Assembly: GCA_942159475.1 (NCBI GenBank) | Contig: OW804098.1 | Location: 114,145,916-114,209,915 of the forward strand | DNA length: 64,000 nucleotides | Origin: Sthenelais limicola | Lineage: Eukaryota; Annelida; Polychaeta; Phyllodocida; Sigalionidae | Direction of reading: 5' to 3' | In this document: piece by piece, positions 11,674 to 23,139 of the stretch | Layout of the letters: each line of letters opens with the position of its first letter | How positions within the stretch are numbered: position 1 is the stretch's first letter | Position numbers and translations under genes: made by a program | Notes under the pieces: generated by a model | The model's input: only the letters and a program-made list of their open reading frames with translations | Databases searched by the model: none | What the model was told of the DNA's origin: nothing

Positions 11674-13710
11674 CTATATATATATATATATATTGTATTT
11701 TTATTCTGGTCCATTCATTAAATCAATTACATCATCCAGAAAATAGGAAGGTGACCTCTGCCTTAGCAGGTCTACCAGGTTCTTCCTAAATAGCTCTATT
11801 ACAATTTACTTCATTTATAAGAACAACATAGCGATGTGAACATTATTATGTCTGGACCATTGCCAAAATACATACATATCAACAATTATTATAAAAACCC
11901 AAAACCCCCTACCCCGGCTCGTTAATAGTTATGTTTCATAGCCTTCTTTAGAAGCAATAAACCGTGTCCTTCATTGTCCTTTCCATGATTGTCATTTCCT
12001 TGAGTGTTCGTACTATCATTGATAGTATTGTTCATTTTCACTACTGTCTCTAGTTAAGTAATTTCACTATATAGAGCCAATCCCTAAACCCAAATACTTA
12101 ATTTCTAAGACATAATAATAAGAGTACATGCAACGATCATAATATGTATGCCATACTAAATTGTTACGTTGGTATAGTTACCGTTATATCGGTCTTCAAA
12201 ATCTAAGGACTTGTTTGCCTTATTTGCGGGTTATTCTTCACAATCCCGATATTTCTCTTAGTTCACAAAGTTTGAATTTGTAAATTCTTCCAGCATAACT
12301 CAGCGAGCACTCTAACACATAAATGTACTCGCAATCCTTACTCAAACATCATTACATATTAATAGTCAAAAAGTTCACACTTTCCCCGTCTATATAGACT
12401 TAACAATCGCGAAAAGTTTCATGCTATATCATAAAAGACATCGTAACCAATTCTTATTAGATATAGTCCTTTTGTATCTTAAGTTACAGCTAATCATTCT
12501 CTCTCATCTGCTAGAAAAATATCAAAATCATCCAGATATGTCGACCGAAGGTAATGTCTAAATTGCATTCTTGTCTTTGTCATTTGGACATCATTGGATA
12601 AGTTATTCCATAATTCTGTCATTCTATAGACATATGATTTCTTAAAGATTTCGTTCTTTGGTTGCGGCACAACCAATTTCTTTCCCTTTGCCAATCCTCT
12701 CAAATTTATTTTCCTGTTATCTATATTTAATTCATCTCTCGTACGCAAGAATGCGATATCTAGGAGATGGCTATTTCTTCTAGTTTCCAAAGTCGGAATA
12801 TTCAATTCTTGGTGTACTTCTTTTGTACTTGTCAATTTTGGTAATTTTAATATTATTTTAAGGGCTGAATTTTGAGTTGTTTGTATCTTTTTTAAAGTGG
12901 TCTGAGCCGCTGACCCATAGAACAAATCCCCGTAATCAATCACTGGGAGTATCATTGTTTTAAACAACAATAAAAGCGTGCTTCTGTCGCATATATTATA
13001 AAGCTTGGACATAGAATAAATCTTTGCCCTAACACTAAACAATTTCTTTCTAAGGAAAACATTATAATTCAGCCGATTATCCAGCTCTATTCCCAAATAT
13101 TTGTATTCCGGAACATTTTTCAGCGTCTGCTCAGAAATTCTGTAATTCACTACATTTTTTGGGTCATTTTTTGATCGAATGGTTAACGTTTTGCACTTAT
13201 TAATATTTAGCGAGATTTTATTTACCGAACACCACCGAACAATTTTGTCTAGATCATCTTGCAGTTTCAAATTTACCGGTTCTCCTAATTCTCTCTCCAT
13301 GAACAAAACAGTATCGTCAGCAAAAAGCTGCATGTTACATTGCTTCACAACTTCTTGTAAATCGTTTATATACACTATGAACATAAGCGGCCCTAAACTT
13401 GTTCCTTGCGGAACCCCGCATGTCACTGGCTTCAGGGAGGAGAGTTCTCCATTTAATACTACCCTTTGCGTCCTCCCGCTTAAATAATCTCTAAACCATA
13501 ATAATTCCTTATCTCTTACTCCAAAGCTCTTCAATTTTGATAATAAAATTTCATGATCCACCGTGTCAAAAGCTTTTTTAAAGTCTAAAAATATTAAATC
13601 CATTGCTCTCTTTTCGTTTAAATTTTCATATACTTTTCTTAACAGTCTATCTAAAGCGTTATTAATCGATCTACCCCCCCTGAAGCCGTATTGCTGATCA
13701 AAAGCTGATT
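11674..13710 (-). mobile_element. 5'-truncated non-LTR retrotransposon
   Basis: Inserted in a tRNA-Glu unit. The related unoccupied site is at ~19830-19860 (GAGTTTAATTTGTGTATGTA), while here the same flanks are split at 11673 and 13711. The element reads on the minus strand, is cut off within the RT domain at its 5' end (13710) and ends in a (TA)n tail at 11674-11693. The 3' UTR is ~800 bp. 5' truncation and a simple 3' tail are typical of target-primed reverse transcription. Confidence 0.85.
12494..13709 (-). CDS. Reverse transcriptase, C-terminal ~405 residues of non-LTR ORF2
   Basis: The frame is open from the 5' truncation at ~13709 to the stop at 12494; the first internal Met is at 13603, but the homology starts before it (QYGFRGGRS). 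RT motifs run in order: FLDFKKAFDTVDH (catalytic Asp), GVPQGTSLGPL, FADDT (catalytic pair), KYLGI, then the C-terminal thumb-like region with LPVIDYG and a LxxIQxxQN type stretch. It has no stop or frameshift in 405 codons, so the insertion is fairly young. The endonuclease part is missing. Clade looks CR1/L2/Jockey-like, not settled. Confidence 0.9.
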
Positions 13711-13741
13711 AAGTATGTAATGCTACACTAGCTAACACAGC

Positions 13742-13813
13742 TCCCAGGTGGTCTAGTGGTTAGGATTCGGCGCTCTCACCGCCGCGGCCGGGGTTCGATT
13801 CCCCGTCTGGGAA
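13742..13813 (+). tRNA. tRNA-Glu(CTC)
   Basis: Identical in sequence to the copy at 11317-11388 over its 72 nt: intact acceptor, D, anticodon (CTC) and T arms. A T5 terminator follows within 10 bases. It lies just right of the non-LTR insertion that split its unit. Confidence 0.92.
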
Positions 13814-14489
13814 CAAGCTTTTTAACTCGGGAACATGCACTATGGTAACTCACTCTAGATACATTTTTTTCAGAGCTATGCGTGTATAATAATACTTAGT
13901 TAATAGCTTAGCAGGCCATTATTTAATAGCATCGACATTCAGTGTATATTTGAGTCTAATTATATACACTTTGTTTGTTTGAACTTTTTTAAATTTATAT
14001 TCTTTAGACACATATATCTCGCTACATATACATGCATATCGACTCAGTTTCTCATGTGACCAAAATGCGTTTATCAGTTCACTTCCCCTAACAATCAATA
14101 AATATAGTCCCGATAATATCACCCATAGGTCAAGTGATTAGATATTGTGGCACGCGCCCGCGTCCTCCTCCCAGTATCTGTTTGAGAAGCTTTGCGTTCT
14201 GTAATAACTTGCTTCAAATTATTGAGAGCCCTGTAAGGTTATATAATTAAACTTAAGATCATCAAATGATGGTTGACAGTCTTCCGATGCTAAATCAACA
14301 CAACTCTTCTAATCAAAATGTAGAATTATCTATTAAATTCATACAATCACCAAGTGAAATGAAACTATTTACCTACTAAATTAATTGTGGTACGGATACT
14401 ATTACAAAGGACTAAAACAAAGGCTTGTTGAGAAACTCAATTACTGATTACTTCAATACAAAGTTGTATACTTTGTGCGTAGTTTGAAA
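13814..14489. other. Gene-free stretch
   Basis: 13830-13900 belongs to a dispersed repeat (ATGCACTATG ... TCTAGATACATTTTTTTCAGAG) also seen near 31260-31310 and, inverted, near 41500-41540. The remainder shows nothing I can name. Confidence 0.4.
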
Positions 14490-14772
14490 ATAATCTAATA
14501 ATCTAATAAGTATTTCTAGATTTTAAGTTTGATATTTATATATTTTACAAAAAACGTTTCCAATATTTCTTGAGGGCAATAAAGTAACTAAATGTAGTCC
14601 ATAATTATGAGTACCTTTAAAACGAAAGGATATATTACATACATTATCCCGAGATTTGAGTGATAAACCCTCCAAAAATCAGAACATTCCAATAATGTGA
14701 TCTTGTGAAAAAAACACTTTGAAAAATATCAATTTTGCGACTTATGACTCATTTTTCTGAAACACATCACAT
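14490..14772. mobile_element. Family B MITE, left end missing
   Basis: Inverted relative body plus the right terminal repeat TTTTGCGACTTATGACTC ... GAAACACATCACAT as in the copies at 6496-6899 and 7078-7499. The body is in opposite orientation and lacks one terminal repeat. Confidence 0.6.
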
Positions 14773-15638
14773 ATACATGTAGCATTATAATTCAAGGAGA
14801 AGAAGACTGGTTCAGTCTCCACTGGAGATCTTCCGAGTAGCCCTTACAAACCAAATATGGCAGTAAATGTTGTAAATAAATTTGAAGTAATACAATTTCG
14901 TTAATACAGTGTTCATAAATGTTACGTTGGCATTAATCTTTTAGTAATCTTTTAGTGGTAGTTAAAGCTTTTCTATAAATTTTGGTTGACAGCTGTAGTA
15001 TATCAATTCGAAAAACTGCTCTCTACTTGTACTGGTAGGGTGCTAATTAATCGAGTTCCTCGTCCTGTACTGGTCGAGAGTGTGTTAATAATTTCATTTC
15101 AACTCAATTCGTGTATTTTGAAAATATTAGGCTAAGATTATTGAGTGTGTTAACAGTATTACAAGAAACTACCCTTCTGGCCACACTTCCATAGGTAATT
15201 AAATAATGTCATGTATAATTGTGAAAATTGACCCTCTATCGAAATATCATCCTGAATAAGAAGTAAGAGTAGTATATCTTCCACTTACCTTCCTTCAGTG
15301 AATTGTCACTAAGCAGAATCGCAGTGAAAGCTCAATCCACAGTTACAATTTCCACAAAAGTGGTCGTCTTTGTTGACTGTTTAAATGATTAGAGATGAAA
15401 TATCGACTCAAACGCCATGCTATGGTGAGTTTTTATCTGTTTATTGTTCCATATATATATATATATAAACTCTCCCACTGTTTAAATGATTGTCAATAAT
15501 GTACATTGAGTGTAAAACTTCGATTAAAACGGCCTATTTCAGGGGCAGTGGCCGATAAGAAAACATATACAATACTGGTCAGGGCATCAGAATTTGTACA
15601 ATCGGCAGCTCTACAAATTAAGTAAACTCTGTTAAATT
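14773..15638. other. Gene-free stretch
   Basis: AT-rich, with a short (TA)n run at ~15452-15468. No coding region, RNA gene or clear repeat found. Confidence 0.4.
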
Positions 15639-15841
15639 AAGGGTGGTCTCCACTGGCTGCCGTAAGATCTGCAGTAAGCCTTGCAATGGTGATGTGTTGT
15701 TGAGGAGTGGCGAGTTCCTGCCTACATGGTTCACTGACCATGTAGGCAAGGACCTCGTCATTCCTCACCACCTACAGAACCAGCACAAACCATCGCAAGG
15801 CTTACCGCAGAGCTTACCACAGCGGGTGGAGACCACCCTTT
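15639..15841. repeat. ~200-bp long inverted repeat (foldback)
   Basis: The two halves are imperfect reverse complements: AAGGGTGGTCTCCAC at the left and GTGGAGACCACCCTT at the right, with CCTACATGGTTCACTGACCA at the centre (CCTACATGGT ... ACCATGTAGG). Arms are ~98 bp with several mismatches. An RNA copy would form one long hairpin. It could be a foldback transposon or a hairpin-RNA source. Confidence 0.75.
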
Positions 15842-15879
15842 AGGCTGAACAATGACACACATCAGTTATTTCTCAGTAC

Positions 15880-16030
15880 GTATGTACATATATAGTTGGT
15901 ATTGCATTGATTCAAAACATCTGTTATGTTGATCTGTATTGTGAACCTCATTTTTGTCTTACAGTTGGATTGTTTGAGAGGATTGTTGAAGGTGAATTGT
16001 ACATTTTCTGATGTATTGAACCATATAAAG
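15880..16030. mobile_element. Family A MITE, partial
   Basis: Contains the inner body (GGTATTGCATTGATTC, GAACCTCATTTTTGTC) and right end GAATTGTACATTTTCTGA of the family best seen at 52131-52369. The left terminal repeat is absent or decayed. Confidence 0.5.
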
Positions 16031-16215
16031 GCCCATGTGGAGACGGTATGTGTAGCCTTATCAGCACTCATCAATACCAGGTGGCTAATCTGTCCTGTCA
16101 TGCACAGTTGGGATATTGATAGACAAAGCCTATAGGGATGAACATGAGGGCTTTTTATAAAAAGTTTTTTTTACAGCGTCATCGTTGTTTGATTAGTAGT
16201 GCTGACATTGGAGAG

Positions 16216-16443
16216 TTAGGGACTGTTCATAATTAACCAGGGGCGGGGGGGGAGGGGAGTGGAAAATTTGCGAATAATTCTTGTGCAAAATTGTATGACC
16301 CCCCTTAAACTCTTGTGCAAAAAAGATGCCCCCTCCCCTTCAGAGTCTACACAGAATAAGTGGCCCCCCTCCCCCCCCCCTCGAAAATTCTCCTCTCCCA
16401 CCCACTCCCATCCCACCAGTGGTTGGAAATGAACAGTCCCTAA
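16216..16443. mobile_element. ~228-bp MITE with TTAGGGACTGTTCAT ends
   Basis: Left end TTAGGGACTGTTCAT and right end ATGAACAGTCCCTAA (one base of difference near the inner side) are inverted repeats. G-rich/C-rich subterminal runs follow on each side (GGGGCGGGGGGGGAGG; CTCCCACCCACTCCC). No coding capacity. Confidence 0.65.
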
Positions 16444-17907
16444 GCCCCACGTCCATTACCATGGCCACCTGAAGTAGTCTTGGAGTTCCTACATCGCACG
16501 GCAAACACCACATTGATAACGTATCATAGTTGGCTGACCGTGGCAATGGATACATGCCTTAAAATGGTACATTTATCGACAGAGAATTTTCTATGAAAAC
16601 AAAATGGTGTTCAAAGCTTTTATTAATGAAACCAAAATGCATCTCAGAATTTTAGAATATAACAATGTCGCTCAAGGGAGAGGAAAAAAGACCACAGATT
16701 TCTGGAACAAATTTTATGTGAGTTGGAAGAGCAACAGGTATAAAATGCTTGGGGTAAAACCCTACTGAAACCCTATGTGAATCGTGATGAGATGTTAACA
16801 TTTATGAAAAAAAAATGTTTGTTATATCTTTTAACTTTTTACTAAGAATACTTGCCAATGAACGGTGAGAAGCAAGAGAAAATTTGAAAATCAAAAAAAT
16901 ATAAAATAAAAAGGGACGCGATCTTTGAATGCTGTTTAGAATTGTAAGAGCCTCGTCGGCAGGATATGTTGATTAAAACCTTTTAAAAACAAAAAAAAAT
17001 ACATGCCTTTGTGTATAATATTAATTTTGTTTGAGGTTGGTTGAGGGGGCGGGGCAGGGTCGGGAGGACCAGCGTGTGTGCTAATGGGTTATACAAAACA
17101 TGGTTTGGGAGAAATAATTTTGATTTTGATTTAGATATGAAGTAGGTATAATGGGTAATTGGATCTAAATGAAAATATGGAATGAAAATCATTTAAAATT
17201 GTAAGAACAACAATTGAAATAGAGAGATAATTAGGGCGGGGGAAGGGAATGGGAGAAAAGAAAAAGAAAGAAAAAAGAGGGTGGGCGAGTTGGGAACAAA
17301 GTATAGCAGAGACGTTGAAAGAAGGTCTTGACCACGCAGCGCTTCTCTTAAAGGGATATTAAATAAGTATTTATATTTGCAGGATGATATTCCTTGATAT
17401 ACTGTTTTTATTGTCCTAAAAAAATCTTGTCCTAAAAAATCTAAAGCCATCGGTCTAGCGGAAAGTTCTCAAAATTGCCACTAGGGGGACATGTTCTCAC
17501 GTTTTTATATTCCAGTAAGAGCTTAGGTCACATTAAACTATTTTTAGCAGACACAATTTCCTTTTATTTGACATAAACATGATACCTGTAGCACCAATAA
17601 TCACAGAGATATGGCGTCTCCAGTCTCACACACAATCTGATGTTTCACACAGTACATAGTTTTAACGATATAAAAGTCATAAATAAACACCAGATGCTAC
17701 TTCCAAACGGACATAAATGTTGCCGGGTCCGGCAGGAGAGGAAGAGGTAGAGGTTTCTATTTGTTGTGATTGGATTAACCCGAGTCGCACACCCAGATGT
17801 GCAAAGTTCTGCATTGAAACCATCACTCACTGCGTCATCTCTGCGATACCGTTTCTCCGCGCATTCGCCGCTCTTATAATGCTCTGCCTCTGTGTGCATC
17901 TGTATAT
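16444..17907. other. Gene-free stretch
   Basis: Low-complexity A-rich and G-rich patches (16600-16950, 17040-17290). Short open frames here are not convincing. No feature identified. Confidence 0.4.
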
Positions 17908-18261
17908 TATGGAAAGCCATTTATGTACATATCCCCATAACTCTAAAACGGGAAGACTAGCATGCTGATCAGGAATACAGAAGTAAGAATAGCCATAGAA
18001 AAAGCGTGCGGACTAGGAATTATTTTTCCTGTTCAGCTGCGGGATAGCCCCCAATCCGCACTCTTCCTATTCTTCCAAATATGTTAATTTTTGGAAGAAT
18101 AGGAAGAGGGCAGGTTGGGGGCTATCCCGCAGCTGAACAGGAAATAAAATTCCCAGTCCTCATGCTTTTTCAATGGCTATTCTTACTTCTGTATTCCTGT
18201 TCAGCATGCTAATCTTCCCGTTTTAGAGTTACGCGGATATGTACATAAATGGCTTTCCATA
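17908..18261. repeat. ~350-bp near-perfect inverted repeat (foldback)
   Basis: Arms of ~170 bp meet around 18080-18092 (TTCTTCCAAATATG ... TTTTTGGAAGAA). Outer ends are TATGGAAAGCCATTTATG and CATAAATGGCTTTCCATA. The arms differ by only scattered changes and small indels over their whole length, including TCAGCTGCGGGATAGCC and its complement. An RNA copy would be a long double strand. Confidence 0.85.
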
Positions 18262-18718
18262 GTATCTAGTAGATATATAGGAGTGCAGTCAGGGAATCAC
18301 ATGGCTTCCTGGTTACACTGCAGTCATTGAAAAGTTCTTTTTCTGGGCATAATGATCGTCATAATTTACAGGATTTTTTTTGTAAACAGAATAAACCAAT
18401 CTTGTGTGTCAATACCATGATTAACCTTGGCCCGACAGAATTAACCCCGAGAAGGGGAGTCGGTATACCAAGTATAAATAAAATCTTTAAACAAAAACAA
18501 CACCTGTGGTGGTACATCAAAACCCATGCAAAAAAAATCATAGATATATGTGTACTAATGTATGTAATCTTTTGCTTCTTCACAAATGGAAGAGCGACTC
18601 TTGCCATAATTGTAATTTGTATCAAAGTTAAACCTTAAAATTGTACATAACTTTATAGGAGATGAGACCTATCACATTGTGAAAATCTGCCTAATAAAAT
18701 TGTTTTTAAAAAAAAATG
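18262..18718. other. Gene-free stretch
   Basis: AT-rich, without coding potential that I can support on either strand. Confidence 0.35.
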
Positions 18719-19039
18719 TGGTCTGGTCTGGATAACAATGGATGGTTGCTAAGTAATAGTACCCATCGGTAACATAGGCACACGTAAAGTTAGCTGTTAT
18801 GGTTCACACTTTGTTTAGTATAAATATCTTTATTTTTTAATGAAAAAATACTTACATCTGCATCAAATTCATTGTTGTCGTCACCCTTTAAAAACAATTA
18901 CTCAGTGACATTAGAATATATTCTCAGATATATATATGTATATATTTTATTCCAGTAAAAAGTACAGAAAATGGTCAAAAGCTTCTGCAGTGTAGTTCTT
19001 CCAGCGCGACCTTCAACCAAGTATTGAAAGAATCAGTTC
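18719..19039. repeat. Dispersed repeat D, copy 1
   Basis: Matches 40990-41330: GTCTGGATnACAATGGATGG, GTTAGCTGTTATGGTTCACA, GGTCAAAAGCTTCTGCAGTG and more in the same order. In this copy the sequence switches abruptly at 19039 to a tRNA-Glu fragment. Confidence 0.75.
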
Positions 19040-19067
19040 GGCCGGGGTTTGATTCCCTGTCTGGGAA
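19040..19067 (+). pseudogene. tRNA-Glu 3' fragment
   Basis: Only the T arm and 3' acceptor strand remain (GCCGGGGTTTGATTCCCTG then TCTGGGAA), with two changes from the intact copies. A T5 run follows. The 5' two-thirds are replaced by repeat D. Confidence 0.75.
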
Positions 19068-19872
19068 CAGGCTTTTTAACTCAGAAACAAAATAATATTG
19101 TGGAGGAAATTTCAATTATATTCATGACATACAGAATCTGTTTTAGGAAACACCAGTGGAATTAAGTATAACGCAAAGCATAGGTTCAGAGCGTCTTGGA
19201 TGGGATAACAATGGTATGTCTTTACTAGTAGTATACCAGGTTTCTCTCAGTACTACCATCATACAAATATACCCTTATAAGTTGGTCTGAACATAAATTA
19301 CATCATTTCCTTAAACTCAGCATATAGATTCAATTAAATGAAATAGTGATCACATCACACTAAATTAAGACAGATGCCAGCCATTTTGAATATTATTATT
19401 CTATATTTCTCTCCGCTGATTTGAACATATGTTCCTGTATAAACATTAAACAGCAGCTTTGTATTGATGAATTCTGATCTATAGGTCATAATATGAGTAA
19501 ATAAGGTAAGAGTTGGTAATAGCTGAGAATGCAGCTTTGCACTGGAGAGACCTATAGGTCATAGCTTCCACTCAAGTGCTTAATCGCACCCAATTATTAT
19601 GTTTCAACTTAATTGAACATAGATTACTAAATGTATGGAGCTGCCATTTGTACATTTCAAGGTAACCTAACCCATGAAGACAATCTACAGTCGGTAAAGT
19701 TGAGATATAATTCGCAAATAAATTCCTAGCTGTAGATATCTACCAAATAGTGTTGATTACATTGTACATGGTAAATTAATGCTGTAGGAATCAAGGCCAT
19801 CACTGTTGAGTCCTAAGCCACCTTACTACAGAGTTTAATTTGTGTATGTAATGCTACACTAGCTAACACAGC
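19068..19872. repeat. tRNA-Glu unit spacer
   Basis: 19590-19860 repeats the spacer seen at 11420-11670 (CACCCAATTATTATGTTTCA, ATCAAGGCCATCACTGTTG, AAGCCACCTTACTAC). 19068-19580 is a more diverged stretch with no gene found. Confidence 0.65.
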
Positions 19873-19944
19873 TCCCAGGTGGTCTAGTGGTTAGGATTCG
19901 GCGCTCTCACCGCCGCGGCCAGGGTTCAATTCCCCGTCTGGGAA
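19873..19944 (+). pseudogene. tRNA-Glu(CTC) with T-arm changes
   Basis: Acceptor, D and anticodon arms are intact (CTC), but the T arm reads CAGGG-TTCAATT-CCCCG: one stem pair is lost and the conserved loop base G is A, in the Pol III B box. It may be silent. A T5 run follows. Confidence 0.7.
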
Positions 19945-20513
19945 CAAGCTTTTTAACTGTGTAACAAATATTGTTAAGGAACTTGAAGTACAGCTATTAC
20001 TGATTGAAACATTAACCTACAACAAACAATACCAGTGAAATGTATCCCAGATATCTCTAGTAACTAGTAGAAGACCAATGAGAAGAGATGAACTAAATTT
20101 GATTTGTTTAGCACTCATGTTCTGTCCAAGATATGATTATGTAGAGTTTCAGAAATCCTCTCAAATAAACCAAATTTAAGAGAAAAATGAGGTTAAAATT
20201 ACCATTTAACATTACCAAACAGATGTTTTAAATCGATCCATTACCAAATTGGATATACCAAATTGGATATACACATTTAACATTTTTCAACTTAAATGAG
20301 CCTAGATTACTAAATGTATGGAGCTGCCATTTGTATATTTCCAATCAACCCAACCTATAAAGACAGTCTACAGTCTGTAAAGTTTAGATATAATTCAAGG
20401 ACAAAGCCTAGGTGCAGAGATCTACCATGAAGGCTCTGGGAATCAAGGCCATCGCCGTATGCAGTTCTAAGCCACCTTACTACAGAGTAAACTGTGATTG
20501 CCAATATCACAGC
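19945..20513. repeat. tRNA-Glu unit spacer
   Basis: Closely matches 10052-10540. With the next tRNA this defines a repeat step of 641 bp (19873 to 20514). Ends with the upstream block TCTAAGCCACCTTACTACAG shared by the units. Confidence 0.8.
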
Positions 20514-20585
20514 TCCCAGGTGGTCTAGTGGTTAGGATTCGGCGCTCTCACCGCCGCAGCCGGGGTTCGATTCCCCGTCTGGGAA
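20514..20585 (+). tRNA. tRNA-Glu(CTC)
   Basis: All arms intact; it differs from the copies at 11317 and 13742 by one G to A in the variable loop. Anticodon CTC. T5 terminator within 10 bases. Confidence 0.9.
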
Positions 20586-21199
20586 CAAGCTTTTTAACTC
20601 AGAAACAAATGTTGTGAAGGAAATTGAAATACACCCATTACTGTGGAAACATTAACCTACAACAGTAAACAAGAGAAGTAAAATGCATCCTAGATATCCC
20701 TTGTAGCTTGTAGAAAATTGCTATTTCTGTTTCCCTTGCATTTTATTGCTTAGGCAAAAGAAGAAGCTTCTGATTTACCCAGAACCTCATTTATCCTTAA
20801 AACTTGATTTATTTCAGTAAATTAGTGCAGGCGAATTATACATTTCTAAAATCTGGTGTTTATATTAGGTGGTGCCACTTATAGGAATTCTGTGATGGAT
20901 TTGTCTGTCTTACTGGAAAGTGACTTAATAATAGGCGCCTGGCTACTAATGTGTATACTTACTACTTGTACTGACTTAGGACCACAAATTTAAGGTTAGG
21001 TTTAGGGTTATAGTTAGCATTGGAATCAATCTATGTACTCTATTCCACTTCACAGAACACATGAAAATACATTGCATAGTGGTAACATAGCTGTCTTAGT
21101 AGGCGCCAGCAGGGAACTAACTAAATGCTAGGCGCCAGGTGCAGTAGCTAGCTGACTTCCCTTCCAACACTATGTGTTCTCTAGCTTTCTCTCTTACGG
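20586..21199. other. Gene-free stretch
   Basis: Begins with a further stretch of tRNA-unit spacer (to ~20710). The rest has no recognisable feature. Confidence 0.4.
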
Positions 21200-22016
21200 G
21201 AAACACTTTCTCTTGGGAAGATCAAATCAGTGACGAGAATGTTAGAGAGGTTATAAAGGACACTGACTTTTCAAAATCTTCTTGTATTAATGGTCTGAAA
21301 TCATCATTGTTGAAGATGTTTCTTATAGCTGATATTTAAAATGTGACTTCTCTCTTTAATCGTATAAGAATTTCTGGATCTTTTCCACAATCTTGGAAGG
21401 ATGGTGTCTGTACCTTAATACCAAAGGTGAAAAAAGGTAGGAAGATAAATGATCTGTGACCAATAATTTGTACACCACTCATAAGTAAAATCTTTGAGAA
21501 AATTATAGCAAAGAAACTGGTTGACTATTTAGAGACTAATTATTTGCTTTCTGGTACACAACATTGTTTTAGAAAAAATAAAGGGACAGATACTGCACTT
21601 AAATCTTTACTAGATAAGATCTTGTTCTATAAGGACCATTCGATTAATTCTGCAGTTACATTTTTGGATATATCAAAGGCTTTTAATATTGTCAATATAA
21701 ATCTCCTTCTAGAGAAGCTGACATCGTTTGGATTGGGACCGAATGTCTTAAAATTATTAAGATCTTATTGTACTGGTAGGACACAAAGAACACTGTTTAA
21801 TGGGCATGTGTCGGATAGAGTAGTCATGAAGGCAGGAGTAGCTCAAGGCAGCATTTTGGGGCCTTTATTCTTTGGGATATACATGAATAATCTAGCCAAT
21901 ATTGATTTTCATGGTGATCTGGTAATGTATGCCGATGATTGTGCAATTTGTACCCCAATACTGAATATGGATTCGATAAAACTAATACAACATGATCTAC
22001 AAATGTTTGTTAGTAG
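21200..22016 (+). pseudogene. Non-LTR reverse-transcriptase fragment
   Basis: Encodes the RT fingers and palm in one frame with stops at 21339 and 21452. The open part (21544-22016) carries GTDTALKSLLDKI, FLDISKAFNIVN (motif A with the second Asp changed to Asn), GVAQGSILGPLFF and MYADD. Homology ends abruptly at ~22016 (after HDLQMFVS), so both ends are lost. A dead CR1/L2-like fragment. Confidence 0.85.
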
Positions 22017-23081
22017 TCCGGGGGCAGAACCCCATTTTTAGGGTGAACCTTGCGTTTTGGGTCATACAATGTTTTTTTATTAATTCTAGATCTCCGAAAT
22101 CTCCCGATTCCAAATCAGCCGGGTGCCACTCTGTATCCCTTGAGGAAAATTAATTATCGACGTTTTTAAAAAAAAAAGTTAAAAATATTAAATTTAATCA
22201 ATAAAAAACTAATTTCACCCTGAATATCCACTATAATTGCATAAGATTGATGAAACATAAACTATGTAAGTGGAATTATATACATCAAAAGCTAGAGAAT
22301 TCATCATGACTGCTAAAGGTCATATTCAAAGGTCAAAGGTCAAAGGTCAAAGGTCAAAGGTCAAGGTCAACGGTCTTTTTGAGGACTTTTGCAATTAACC
22401 CTGAGGAAAATGCACTGACATATTAGGTCAAATAAAATTAATTTTAGGGCATATTATTTCCTATCGATTAATACCAATCACTTGATTCTACATCCAGTAG
22501 TATTATTACAATAGTATTTCAAAGCAATGAGACAATTTCGTCTTTCAGCCAGAAATGAGGTAGGCCCTTATTTCTTGAACCACAGACACGTCTCTGTTGG
22601 AGATAGAGATACATATGAATGAAATGTTCTTTAAAGTATGAAATGATCTTCCAATTGATACATTGTACATGTCTCTCTGAATAAAACCAGACCTTTTATG
22701 AATTTATTGCAATAAAAATAATATTCCCATTATTGGTTAAATTAAAAAGTTCGCACTTACAAATGTGTACAGCTTGGATTTCTGGTGTGCAGTTGCCCGT
22801 CTATTTCATTTCATGTAAATTTAAATCTATCATCATTAAATGGATCATAATGTCTTTGAATTTAAGTATAAAAGCTATACTTCATCTGAATCATCATGTT
22901 CAACAGCAGTTGCTTGATATAGTTGTGCAGCAGCAAAATTGAGCTGTGCACTATCTTATAAGTGTAAAGGTGAATTACAATGAATTCACCAAATCATCTC
23001 TGAATAGATGAAGGAATTAATGATCAGTTGACAGAATATTAAATATACTGAATTCCATGTGTATAAGCTAGACCCAGTGTA
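22017..23081. other. Gene-free stretch with an AGGTCA tandem
   Basis: At 22319-22372 the hexamer AGGTCA recurs six or more times, mostly one base apart (AAGGTCA steps). Otherwise nothing supported. Confidence 0.5.
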
Positions 23082-23139
23082 TGGGCCTTCCCCATTTATA
23101 ACTTGGGGGTAACCCCCAACTTATAAATGGGGAAGGCCA
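23082..23139. repeat. Short inverted repeat
   Basis: GGGCCTTCCCCATTTATAAC with TTGGGGG returns inverted as CCCCCAACTTATAAATGGGG AAGGCC; arms ~27 bp with one mismatch and a 2- to 3-base loop. Confidence 0.75.
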
